The notes under the pieces are model-generated. The model was not told where the DNA came from. It saw only the letters and a list, made by a program, of their open reading frames with translations, and did not search any database. A DNA stretch of 45,085 bases from Protostelium mycophagum (Eukaryota > Evosea > Variosea > Protosteliida > Protosteliaceae): contig MZNV01002554.1 in assembly GCA_002081555.1 (NCBI GenBank), positions 1 through 45,085 on the forward strand. The letters are read 5' to 3'. This document shows positions 19,874-30,794 of the stretch, one piece after another. Each line of letters starts with the position of its first letter. Within the stretch, counting starts at the first letter, position 1. The translations under genes and the position numbers were made by a program.

Positions 19874-22800
19874 CTATTGAGCGGCGGCAAATGGATTGAT
19901 CCACGCCTCTTCCACCTTCTTCATCCACTTGTTCACAAAACTCTCTCCTTCCTCTTTAGACATACTCTGAGGGATCCTGCACTGCAAGCTCTTCCGCATC
20001 TTCTCCCCTTTCGTCAAAGGCTCCACCTTGAGTGTCGTTTTTCCTTCGGTCTGTTCCATCTCCTTCAGTTGCTGTGGAGAGCAATATCTCCATAGTTCTT
20101 GGGGGTCAAAACGGGTGATGAAGGTCTTGTAAATGTCGACAAGTTGTTGCTGGGGGAGGTCAGGGAGGGAGGGTGTGATGATGTACAGACCAGTTTGGTG
20201 TCAATGTCTCGAGATAAGCTGCCTTCCACTATATCCCGGTGGATCTGCATGGGCTGTCCTTTGTTGCAGTTATCGTGGGCATGTTTGATGTGAAACCAAT
20301 CTGGATCTATAAGTTTTTTTAAATAAAAGAAGACTCACTTATCATGGATTCTTCAGAGGGCATCCTGATGTCTAAAACCTCATCAGAACATGTCATGTGA
20401 AGATGAATCGGTACAGATGCCACATCACTTTGTCGTCTGCAGCTCTGCCGCAGGAACAAACACAAACACACTGACAACAACCATCTAATATCCCACCATA
20501 AGAAGAGACGATGGCGCCCACAAAGGGCTCGGAAGTGTCGTCGTTCCTGATAAACTGCTGGTAGTTGGTCTGGTTCTCTATATCTCGGACAGAGGGGTCC
20601 GGCTGGAAGGTGGGATGTGAGTGGTACCATCCTACTACCTTCATTCCGCTCTTCTCGATCTCTTCCCTGACTTGCATCTCACTGACGGGATCCATCTCGA
20701 CTTGGACCTGGGGGGGTCAGAAAATTCGAGGAAAAGTGGGAGAAATTTCGGAACGTGCCTCTGCGCCGTCTGTACAGAGACTTTGACATGGATAAGCGGA
20801 CGAAACGGTGATCACTGGACACAGTAAGATGACGAGATCTACACGTAAATATCGTGATTACTCACGTTTACTCTCGGCGTCCCAGCTTCCCGCCAAATAT
20901 CCTGTGAACGATAAAATTTAAAATTTAAATCTCCATTTCTTACCGATAATTTCCGTGGAAGCAAGATGAGCGTGAAAATCTGCTACAAAAATAGCACTGG
21001 GGTGCACATCTAAACGGTAAGGCTGGGATGTGGTACTCTCCCCAGGCTTTCCGGCATATTCCATGCATCTGACCATCTGAAATGGGTCCCTGCATCTTTG
21101 AGTATCTACAACGAGATAGTTCTATTTTTAGATTGTGGATTCACTTTCCGTTTCCACGAAAAATTATGTGTAAGATGCATTTAAATACTCACAGTGTGTT
21201 TTTGACTTCCCGCCAATTGACAGACGTGGTGTCTCGAAGTCTCGATTTCGTATCATTATTCTTCTCCGCTTTGGGATTCAGAGACTGTACGACCTCTGCC
21301 AGATTCACCCCCAGATCGCTCTCACGGAACGGCTTTTTCTTCTCCTTTTTCCTGAAAATTCTCAGGTGTTGGAAAATGATGGGAAATTTCAGTGAATTTT
21401 CGGGAAGATTACTTTTTGCCGGGAGATTGGGGCTCTGCTTTTTTCTTTGGCGAAGGTTGTTCTGCTTTTCTCGGAGATGGTGGCTCCCTCCTCTTGTTCG
21501 TTGTAGATGGAGGGGGGAGGGAGGGATCTGAGGGGGGGAGGGAGGAGTTGTTCCCATTTTGTTGGACCTCGCCCGACGCCTCAGTATTTACGGCCGGTTT
21601 GGGCGCGGAAGTGTCACCGTTAGCCCCGGTATTATTTTGAGGGGGGAGGGACGTCGCTTGGGGTGGGAGGGAGGGAGTCGCCCCCGATGGCATCAACGTC
21701 TCACCGTATTTCTTTTTCCTCAATTGCACGTGATTTTTAAAACTGATCTTGTCCCGACCAGGAATATGCGCATTACACTGTACACCATCAGAAATTTCTC
21801 CGAAATTTCAGAGAAATTCAAATGAAAACTCACCTTGACCCAGTCATGACCGTATAGTTGTAGAGCCTGGTCAAAGAGGGCCTCTTCCTCATCTGTCCAT
21901 TTGCCTCTATTCATCCCATTGTCCTAATGAGAGTCAGTGATCTGTGTCTGTGTTTGGGCAGAATGAACAGTTGCCCAAATATGCAAGACGAAGATCACAT
22001 CAGAGCTGCAAATAAAACCGCATGGACGACTACTCGGGTGATCGCAGCGCCGCCATGATGCATCATCTATATTTTTTTTGCCAAGTTTAGAATACATTTA
22101 ATGTTTCTGATGTGCGCTTTGTTATGTGTTTGTAGTGCAGCAGAGCTGCCTTTAAACATTCTTTTCGCGAACAAGTGATGTACACACCGGTGTTGGTGTC
22201 TTTGGTTTTCTCGCCTTTTTATCCGAATCATTTGTGGCAGTCTCTGTCTGCTCTGTGGGTGGAGCGCTTTCCTGCGATTTCTCAATCGATCACATGATCA
22301 TCTTTTAATACTTGATTTTTGTTGACTGGTGATTTCGTCTTAGATGACCTCTTCTGTGGTGCTTTTGGTTCATTTTGTGTCTCTGTACATTATGATCAGA
22401 AAATGTCTAATCAGACATCTCAGCACTCACGTTTGTTCATCATCTTCTTTGCTTGGTTGATGACCGATTCAGGAACAAAATCATCCTCGTCGTCATCATT
22501 TTCCACAACTTTTCCTCTTTTGCTTCGAGAACCTCTGACTGTATATTCGGATCCATATGGATTTTCGTCGTCTTGCATTTGATCTTGCATCAACATGCGG
22601 GCGATCAGCTCACTGCTTCTGGCTTCCTCTTCTTCTTTATCTTTTTCATGGGTCAGGTTCGTCTACCGAGGTAATACCAAGTTTCGAAATAGGCCCCGTG
22701 TGTGCATTTTGTTACGGGGTGAAAAGTGATATCACATCTTTTGTATTTTCATCTGGCGCGGGAAGAAGTGCTTCGTAGGAGAATGCATCCAGACTTCAGA

Positions 22801-23012
22801 CAAACGATCATATACGGATAGAAGTGTTTGCATTTTTTTTCTCTGGAGGCGATACTACTCACCCATAGGTTCCATTTTGTTTCTGTGTTAAAAATGCCTG
22901 CCAGTGGGCAGGGCGATAACTGATGTTTCAGGAAGGTTTCTATAGAGGTCTTGGCCTTCTTCTCGCCAAATTTTGAGATGCCACAAGGTCGCCTATCTTT
23001 TCCCGCCAAAAC
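19874..23012 (-). CDS. SANT and JAMM (MPN+) deubiquitinase, MYSM1-like
   Basis: MYSM1 (2A-DUB) removes ubiquitin from histone H2A in chromatin. Reading 5' to 3' on the minus strand: a lysine-rich exon from 23012 (VLAGKDRRPCGISKFGEKKA), an acidic linker (ENPYGSEYTVRGSRSKRGK), then the SANT/Myb domain GKWTDEEEALFDQALQLYG, HDWVKCNAHIPGRDKISFKN. A proline-rich linker follows. The JAMM domain has STEIIGYLAG (catalytic Glu), EMDPVSEMQVREEIEKSG and VVGWYHSHPTFQPDPSVRD, with both His, Ser and Asp of the zinc site, so it should be active. The end is KWMKKVEEAWINPFAAAQ at 19874. A SWIRM domain, present in animal MYSM1, is not visible. Joining the 22000-23012 exons to the SANT exon rests on matching splice sites; the first exon is not identified. 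Confidence 0.8.
20720..20749. repeat. Degenerate period-11 GAAATTTC array in an intron
   Basis: GAAAATTC at 20720, GAAAAGTG at 20731 and GAAATTTC at 20742 keep the 11-bp phase inside an intron of the MYSM1-like gene. Confidence 0.65.
21791..21820. repeat. Period-11 GAAATTTC array in an intron
   Basis: GAAATTTC at 21791 and 21802 and a decayed GAAATTCA at 21813, in the intron that splits the SANT domain of the MYSM1-like gene. Confidence 0.85.
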
Positions 23013-23178
23013 CTGAATGTTCAAAGGTCAAGCTCGCTCCAGATAGCCACAGAATAACATCAACACAAGGTTGGTCGTCGATATAGAGTGAGATTGTTGG
23101 TGAGAAGATGTTTTTTATGTATTCTTCAACATGTAATTGTGCAGCATGTGATAGAAGAAGAAACGGATACACAAGTGA

Positions 23179-23488
23179 TTAATTGTAATACAGCTCCAGA
23201 CCCATTCCATCGTGAATTTCGTAATCAGAAAGGGTGACGTCTGTATCAGTCAATATCAATCTCGAAAATCTCTTATCACTCACGATCCTTGTATATTGTG
23301 TACCACTTTTGAATACGAATCTTTTCTGGTTTGGTTCCTGTCTGAGCAGCCACAACCTTCTTCAGATCACCGATCGTGTCGTCCTCACTGAAATCATTCA
23401 ATTGATACTTATATATTTAGTCTCATACTCACTTTACTTTAACTCTGACCTTCTTACCCAAACGGTCGTTCAATATTACCTCGATCAT
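23179..23488 (-). CDS. UBL5: Ubiquitin-like protein 5 (Hub1)
   Basis: UBL5/Hub1 is a ubiquitin-fold protein that binds splicing factors without being conjugated and helps use weak 5' splice sites. The three exons join to exactly 73 residues, the universal length: [69 protein letters not shown]. The C-terminus has the YY pair instead of the GG needed for conjugation, as in all UBL5. Introns are about 45 nt. It lies just upstream of the MYSM1-like gene on the same strand. Confidence 0.96.
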
Positions 23489-23665
23489 TTCTGCTTTTGT
23501 GAAATCTGATGTGTTGATTGGTCACTCGAAGGCAAGCGGACCAAATCGTTGTGCCAGATAAAGACATGCATGCATCCTCAGCTGCCCATTTAAATCCAAC
23601 ATCTCAACAGAGCTAAAAAATCTGATAAAGAGACAGAAGTTCGAAAGAGCTTCACCTCTATCTCA

Positions 23666-26600
23666 TCAGAAAGAGTCTTCACGATCGTTTTTTATTATAT
23701 TGCAGTGATGATCTGTGAATTGATGAGAGTATATTCTTCGTTCGCTGCTCTCCTCCTGGACTTCCAGCATGTCTTGAAGTATATCCTCTTCCCGCATAAA
23801 TATCCACAGAAGGCGATTGGTACCAAAATGCAAATCATCTGTGACGATCAGAGAGTGGCCCTGTCGGTGTTGTGACAAAGAGATAGTCTTATGACACGTT
23901 CTCTGTTGGCAAAGCCGCCACACAAACACGAATACAATGTGATGTCCATATTAACCTGCAGCCAAAATTGTCCTCTTTCGAAGGAGAGCTCCTTATAATT
24001 GGACAGAAGGGACAGTCCCATCAGAGATAGGAGGACGGCAGTCTCCAAGTATTGTCCACTTCTAGTTGTGAACGGCCTAACGATGAGATGTGCTGCCAAT
24101 GAGAACAAGATGTAAGTGCGGAAGGCCAGATTTTTCCATTGTGGGTCTGAGATGAGGACGTAAATGAACACCGCCATCAGCCTTCGCATCATGTACAGGC
24201 ACTCCCACCATCTGAAGAAGGTCAGAGGGTCTTTTGATCACGGTAAGGTCACGGTAATTACCGTGGACTTTGTACTCACTTGCATCCTTTTCGGTAACAT
24301 CCTTCTAATACCATGAGAACGTCTTTGCTTGTACCCGTGTGTTTCCCCTCTTTCACCCTCCGTCTACAAATCTGTCACTGACATGTCACGATGTCATGAT
24401 GTACATCGTCCTTCGTGTCATCATGTACATCATGGATGTACATGATGACGAATGATGACGTCACTCACCTGACAATCAACAAGAGTAGGGGCAAGGGGAT
24501 CAATATGAAAGATATCGCAAATACGAAATACTGCCAAGGGCGGTCATAACACGTCACGGATGCGTCTCTAAACAACCTCCACCCTCCCTCCATCTGCCCT
24601 TCTTTCAATATCTCATTACACCACAATGTCGTCATTTTGCTGCGGCTCTGCCGCAACAGATTTCGTTGGAATATAATATATTCACATGATTATGCGGCTG
24701 GTATGTCCAAGTCTATCTCACAGTATCAAGATCTATTGCACCACAATCGTCTGGCTCTGCCGCAACAGATTTCGTTGGAATATAATATATTCACATGAAC
24801 TTGTGTTTTGAAACGGTTGATACGTCCAAGTCTATTTGGAACAAAACCTCTTTGAAAAACGCACCTTCACGCAGTATAAGAGTTTCAAAAAGGTGGATAT
24901 GATACCACCATAGACGAGCAGTGATGCCGTGATAAATGCTGTGCTGCAGCGACTGAAACGGCTCCTTCCTTTAGAGTCTGGGAGTGTCAGATATTTGCGG
25001 TCACTTGATTTTGAATTTTGAAATTGCGGATTGCCGCGAAGGTCTGTTTGTTGAACTTTAAGTGCTTTGCTATGTTGTCGGAGCTGCAGAGCATCACCAT
25101 GATTGAAAATTCGAAACCATTATTGATCATTATAATATCCGAGCAAGATTCTTTACAGCACAGACGCTCCGCATCTTTTCCTCTGGTTTCTGAAAGACGA
25201 ACCACACCTCTGTGGAGCTGTGAGCCCTTGTTCTTTCCCAAGCAGTAAGAGATGAGACATGATGCCCCTAATAAGAATAGCGTAGATAGAGGTAAGTACA
25301 ACTTGGCCACTTCCATCTGGACAAAGTCCATGGGCATGACGCAGAGTCCGAAAGGCAGGGAGTCTTGGGCTTTAGGTGAGACGAAAAGCACCAAGAAGGT
25401 GGTGAGGTATTTGAAATCGGATTGGCTCACTACAACGAGTCAGTTTTTTCAGAATCTTCATGGATTGCTATCTACACGATTGTAGAGCCACAAGAAAATC
25501 TTCCAGAAATCTCAGAGAAAACTCGTGTGGAACTCACCTAACAGTGGAAATGTCTGTATAAAGAAGGACGTCGACTTCCAAGCGGATCCTGACCCAACAG
25601 GTAACAAATAAAGCACAGCCGCGTACAGGCATGGCAACACGACAGCCGCAATCACCCACAGCCCATTACAACTGTCCTCTGTCACGCACCTGTCTGTGAA
25701 AAATGCCAGACTGTATCCGTCTTTACACTGGCCGCAGAGCACGCCTTCTCTCTCGTTTACGCATGACTCGTTGTAGACGTGGGGGTTGCTGTCACAAAAG
25801 TCTTGGGGGCATTCTACGCATGCTAAGAGGTTGTCCGGAGACATCTCACAATAGTGATCTCCCATCACCTTTATGTCGTCAGAAAACTTCATATGAAATA
25901 AAAATCGGAATGTAAATTCCAATGATAATATAAATGCACTTTTTCAATTTAATGAGGAGTCAAATGGTGTCTTTGGTGTTTTCACAAACTCGCGAAATCA
26001 ATAATCAATAATACACTTTTTCATTTCTATTATTGGTGATGACTAGCCTTTCTTGCAACACCACCCAGTACTACAACTCTATTGCTAAAAATAGAACACT
26101 CACATAAGGATATGACCCCCTCTTTTCACATATCGCCTCTTCTGGACACACGTGGCACCTCTCCCCCTCTACAGTGCCATTGTCGAGTCTTCCACTACCG
26201 AGTATATAATTGCCCTCGGAACAATGTGAACACAACCAAGTCTGCCTCGTTGTAGACACATCAAAGGTGGGACGGGTCATGTCTGGACATTGCAAAAAAT
26301 TATTCCTGCCAATCTCATTTTCTGATGTGATGATGGAGTATTCAATAAAGTTGTGTTCCTCCGTCCATGCGTTGATGGACATCACATTGTCCATCACCTG
26401 TATCTTGTGAGATTCTTCCGCAACTTTTCCGGGAAATTTCATCAAGACGCCACATCTACAACTCACCGAAACATTCTTGAACAGGGTCAAAACCATCACG
26501 TGACCGTACATCGCGGAGTTATTCAGAAAAGTAGTGTTGATGACTTCTAGAAATCTGTTCTCATTTCCCCAGACTCTGAGAGCGCCGCCTTCAAACTGTG

Positions 26601-28446
26601 CCGTGTTGTTTACGAACGAGCAATTACGTATTGAAATCGAAGAGTCGTCGACACTGAGTGATATGGCCGCACCATTATCTGACGTGCAGTTGTAGATGCT
26701 GTGGTCGTCATCTACAATGCAAGAAATAATGAGGAATTCATTTGGATTTTGGGTCTGTTTGTGGCTCACATGGACATTTGATGATGCGATAGAAAACACT
26801 AGAAGGTAATCATCACCTCGTATTGGAGATCGTGATGGTCGTGTGAGCGATGTTGTCCAAAGATATCCCTCCTCCGCGTGTGACCGTGTGGTGATCACCC
26901 ACGATGCAGTTTTTGATGTCCAATTGGCCATGATTGATATCGCTGACGAGAATGGCAGGCATGACGAAACCGCCCTTCCAAACATTGTTCCACAACCTTA
27001 TATTCTGGGTCTGACCTCTCGTGTATTTAGAAATTGATGCGGTGATCTGTAAAGAGGTAAAGTCATTATTCGTGACGAACACGGTTGTCTGGGTGTTGCT
27101 TCCGATGATGAGCGCCACACTATCCGTGAATGTGTTGAAAGAAAGCTTTATAGCGGCAGTTCCGTCAAACCATGGCGAGGAGAGCTGTAATGATGTCTGA
27201 GTTTATGATTTGATCATATCATTATCACCTCTAATTGGGTTCGTCCATACATAAGATTATTTCTGACGGTGGCAATAGGGTAATTCATGCCATACTTCAA
27301 ATTGGTTTTGTTGATCATGTTATCTTCCAGATGGAAGATGGCTCGATCTTCTGCACACAGCACATTAATGGAGAGAGTGTCGGCGATGTTATTGGAAAGA
27401 ATGTCATGAAGTTGTGTCTTGGTCGAATTGGCGGTGCCTCTGAGGGATAAGGCTCTGGTGCAGGTGCTTGTAAAATCGAAGAACCTGAGCTCATTCTCCA
27501 AGATGGACAGTCTGCCCAGATAGGCTGTGTTCATTATGAGGCTGATTTGTTCCAATCGATTCTGTTTGATGTAAGCCTCGGCCTTCAAGTTTATGATGTC
27601 CACTAGTATCGTTCCATCTCCAAAGTTGTTCTCCGCTGTGATGAAAGAGGATCTGTCCAATCTTCCTTCTACATTGACAAAGGACAATGTCGACCTTTGA
27701 TCAAGATTATTGCTTCGGGCGATCCAGTTGCAATGAGAAAGATTGCTTTTTTTGTCGATGATCTGAAAAGTTGAAGAGGAGAATGAACTTCTAGAGAGAA
27801 TGACGGATGCATTTTGTCGTGTGATCTGTTCGTGTCACTCAACAGTAAAAGAAGGTTTGAACACCCACCGGTTGAGTGAAGCTCAAGCTCATTTCTACTA
27901 CAGAGAGCATGCAATCGTCCATCAAAAAAAGATCATTGTTTGTGGTGTCATCACCTTGTGGAATGATCTACATTTTTGAGTACGAATTGACAAGTCTTGG
28001 AATTACCGTGACACCTAAAGAGATGAATTTAACTTGTCGGAAGAGGATTCGTGTGTGATTATAAAATGTGAATTGTCCCGTCTTAAAAATAATGTTCTCT
28101 AAGACTAGCGGCGTTGTTCGATTACCATCACAAGAGAGACCTCCATGTATCGCAACCTGGTCATGTTTAGAGGATCAATCTAATTAACTTGTCTGACATG
28201 ACCGTGTGAAGCGATAGCTCGAATTGCAACGAACGGAGGGAGTTGGTAATTATTTGTATCGTAGTCTCCCTCGGCTATACATAATGTGGCATTGGGAGGT
28301 GCCTCTGTGATGAGATCAAAATAGGCACAAGGGGCATCTTTCGTTCCACAAGGCTGGCTGGTCTGTCCAGAAACATCTAAATAAACATCGCATGCTGCCA
28401 CCGCAGAAACTATGAAGAGTAGCAGAGCAGCTGTGTGTTGCCGCAT
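23666..28446 (-). CDS. Secreted beta-helix ectodomain plus multi-pass membrane protein
   Basis: A signal peptide (MRQHTAALLLFIVSAVAAC) leads into CDVYLDVSGQTSQPCGTKDA, the usual start of pectin-lyase-like proteins. Repeats of polymorphic-membrane-protein type follow (SIRNCSFVNNTAQFEGGALR, VINTTFLNNSAMYG). A cysteine-rich part (LCSHCSEGNYILGSG, CHVCPEEAICEKRGS, VLCGQCKDGYSLAFF) precedes several hydrophobic helices: LWVIAAVVLPCLYAAVLYLL, LPLSTLFLLGASCLISYCLG, YFVFAISFILIPLPLLLLIV, YILFSLAAHLIV and LETAVLLSLMGLSLLSNY. The tail ends REDSF at 23666. This architecture is widespread in protists and unicellular relatives of animals and has no settled function; a surface receptor or adhesion role is a guess. 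Over ten introns, some with palindromes. The joining of all exons into one gene is inferred from a continuous domain order. Confidence 0.7.
24417..24449. repeat. Perfect 15-bp inverted repeat, 3-nt spacer
   Basis: The left arm GTCATCATGTACATC and its exact reverse complement are separated by ATG, inside an intron of the beta-helix membrane protein gene. More CATGAT/ATCATG half-sites and a TGACGTCA octamer at about 24456 flank it. Confidence 0.9.
24646..24840. repeat. Intronic 109-bp direct duplication
   Basis: A 44-bp block containing CTCTGCCGCAACAG and TTCGTTGGAATATAATATA is repeated exactly at 24646-24689 and 24755-24798. The sequence after each copy also matches loosely (GTCCAAGTCTAT). 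The first copy starts within a complete TGCGGCTCTGCCGCA hairpin (24641-24655). It lies in an intron of the beta-helix membrane protein gene. Confidence 0.9.
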
Positions 28447-28528
28447 TGCATCACCCTTGTGATCGAAATTTTGGGTGTCTTGGCGAGAAAAGTATAAGTC
28501 AATTTCAACGCACTTTTCGTTCAGATTT

Positions 28529-28882
28529 TTATTTCGAGGCTTCTAAAGGAGGTTCTCGATCTCGTGCTGCCTCTTGAAAGCCTCTAAGAGACCCGGTTCT
28601 ATATATGGTTGTGTCTTCCAGATCACAAGGTATGTTGTGAGCACATCTGATGTCATCAGATCTTAAAGACAACAAAATTTTGTTGTTAGATCTTGCGTAT
28701 TGTACAGATACAAAATGTACGAAACAGCGGTGTCTCTGACGATGATGCGTTCGAAACTCGAAGTTCGCCCGTTTTATTCCTTTTAATGCAGAACGGAGAA
28801 GTTTAACATTTTTAGAGGGAGATGTCAAAAAGGTAAATCCCTCAGAAGACACAGAAGATGCAAGACATCTTTGAGTCTGTGC
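28529..28882 (-). CDS. Unknown basic open frame, possibly a last exon
   Basis: This frame is open from an acceptor (GGCACAG) at about 28870 to a TAA at 28529, with LRSALKGIKRANFEFRTHHR, QRHRCFVHFVSVQYARSNN and EAARDREPPLEASK. It is basic and has no in-frame ATG, so it could be the last exon of the gene that otherwise stops at 28925, joined through a donor in that gene's end. It could also be a separate gene. I do not recognise it. Confidence 0.4.
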   Translation of the reverse strand, partial: AQTQRCLASSVSSEGFTFLTSPSKNVKLLRSALKGIKRANFEFRTHHRQRHRCFVHFVSVQYARSNNKILLSLRSDDIRCAHNIPCDLEDTTIYRTGSLRGFQEAARDREPPLEASK

Positions 28883-28924
28883 CAAAAACAGTTATTAACT
28901 CCTCGATTTGTGATGTAATAAATG

Positions 28925-29479
28925 TTATTCGTTCAAAGATGTGATGATCTTCTGACCTGGGGGTGTGTACTCATAAATGTCATCTAAAATACCCTCCTTA
29001 ACACAATATTCTCTGCTGTACATGCTCACGAATTGAGTGAGAAAGTCGCACCACAGCAGCGTTATTTCAACATCACTGCCCCTTTCGCCATCTTCTGATG
29101 ATCGTAATGCGGATTGAAAACGATCCAGTAATTCGTTAAGAGACTCTAACACAATGTGCACTGTGGAATTTAGAGCGATTTTGGGTAATGAGATTGTATT
29201 CACATTTTGATTTTACATCCTTCAATTTGGTCAATATTCTCTCCACTGTCTCTGTCATCAATCATCATTTCCACTCATCTTACCTTCATTAACATCGAAA
29301 TTGTTGAAAGAGATCACATCTGGTGGTGGAGGTTGTCCATTCTGTATTGTCTTGTCTGATTCTACTCTTGACACTGATCATATTAATTTAAATCTTCCTG
29401 TTAATCACGCACCTAGAAGATTGGACAGCAGATCCATTAAAGACATACCCCTCCTCTGTTGCTTGCTCCAGCTCTCCAT
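28925..29479 (-). CDS. Small helical protein, weak resemblance to CINP
   Basis: Candidate start MESWSKQQRRGMSLMDLL at 29479, then exons encoding IQNGQPPPPDVISFNNFDVN, VERILTKLKDVKSK, HIVLESLNELLDRFQSALRS and WCDFLTQFVSMYSREYCVKE, followed by GILDDIYEYTPPGQKI. It is mainly alpha-helical. The final FxxxMYxxExxxKxxIxxxI pattern resembles the C-terminus of CDK2-interacting protein CINP, but this is a weak visual match and I give no symbol. Four exons with introns of 30-70 nt are inferred. Confidence 0.5.
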
Positions 29480-29568
29480 TCTGGAAACGTGAGATCATTC
29501 CTGCGGCTTATTCTTACAAGAAGGCAAGTTGGTGCATCGCCTCTCCTTCCATCTTTCTCTTCCGATTT

Positions 29569-29877
29569 ATGGCAACAAAAAATTTCTTCAGATCAACAAT
29601 TTGTCACCAAATACCAAAGATAGAGATGAAACAGATTTATGCTACTTCTTTATTTCAGCTAACAAGAATTGTGCCACCTTTCAGCCACTTCGCTATCTCT
29701 TTTGATGATTATCAAACCTACCTTGTCCGACTCAATTTGTCGCTGAAGAAACCATCAAGTATATCCAATAATGACCAAAGATATGCTGCGACTGAACTCT
29801 CTTATCGTGTTGAAAAATGTGGTGATGTCATAAAGATAATTATTACGGAAATTTACGGGGGGAGGGAGGGAAATTGA
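29569..29877 (+). CDS. Uncertain open frame of 102 codons
   Basis: An ATG-initiated frame runs MATKNFFRSTICHQ to IIITEIYGGREGN, between a divergent minus-strand gene and the uL15 gene. It includes ISFDDYQTYLVRLNLSLKK, which looks weakly beta-rich. No domain or splice evidence. It may be real or simply the uL15 promoter region. Confidence 0.25.
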   Translation: MATKNFFRSTICHQIPKIEMKQIYATSLFQLTRIVPPFSHFAISFDDYQTYLVRLNLSLKKPSSISNNDQRYAATELSYRVEKCGDVIKIIITEIYGGREGN

Positions 29878-29933
29878 AGAAAGGAGGATTGCTTGTTGAA
29901 TCGGCTCACGGCATCTTTCGAGTCCCTTCCATC

Positions 29934-30620
29934 ATGGTAAGTCTATGCACACGTGCATCTTGTTTATAGAGGATGATTATGAACAATCCAACAGACCACC
30001 CGCCTGAGAAAGAACAGAAAAAAGAGAGGACATGTCTCCGCTGGACATGGACGTGTTGGCAAGCACCGCAAACACCCTGGTGGTCGTGGTAACGCTGGAG
30101 GTCAGCACCACCACCGCATTAACTTCCTCAAATAGTGAGTAAACAATAATTTTATTTTACATTGGATGATATGATTTTGTTTTACATTTGTCTGTTCTTT
30201 TTGATCAAGTTGATGGCTAAGATGTATTAGCCACCCTGACTACTTTGGAAAGCATGGTATGAGAACATTCAACCTCAAGAAGAACTCTCACTTCTGCCCC
30301 ACCATCAACGTCGAGAAGCTGTGGTCTCTTGCTTCCGAGGAGGCTCGCCAGCACTACGCCAAGTCCGAGCGCGTCCCCGTCATCGATGTCACCAAGGCCG
30401 TGAGTATTACAACATCATCTTTTCCTCCAAAATCTAGCCTTCTTTACCATTTCGATTTTTGTTGTATGACAATTATTGAAATGTAATGTAGGGTATCTTC
30501 AAGGTCCTCGGTAACGGACAGCTGCCCAAGCAACCCGTCGTCGTCAAGGCTAAGTTCTTCAGCCGAAAGGCCGAGCAGAAGATCCAAGCTTCTGGTGGCC
30601 AGTGCATTCTGACTGCTTAA
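29934..30620 (+). CDS. RPL27A: 60S ribosomal protein uL15 (RPL27A)
   Basis: A component of the large ribosomal subunit. Exon 1 is just the ATG (29934-29936), a common intron position in ribosomal protein genes. Further exons are 29995-30134, 30231-30399 and 30492-30620, giving 146 residues. Sequence: [57 protein letters not shown], then [19 protein letters not shown] and [19 protein letters not shown]. The glycine-rich [16 protein letters not shown] loop is the uL15 hallmark. The coding part is more GC-rich at third positions than neighbours, as expected for a highly expressed gene. Confidence 0.97.
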
Positions 30621-30794
30621 GTTTGAATAAATTTGGAAAGGGAGGTCGAGCTCGATCGTAATGATTACATCTCTCTCTGTTACAGATAAACATATTATTG
30701 ATACTTTTCTTTGTACACTTGTCCGCCTGTGCCTCGCTGCCCAAAGACAAACAGATCTAAAAATTCGATTTATTTCTTTGTTAGCACACCACTT

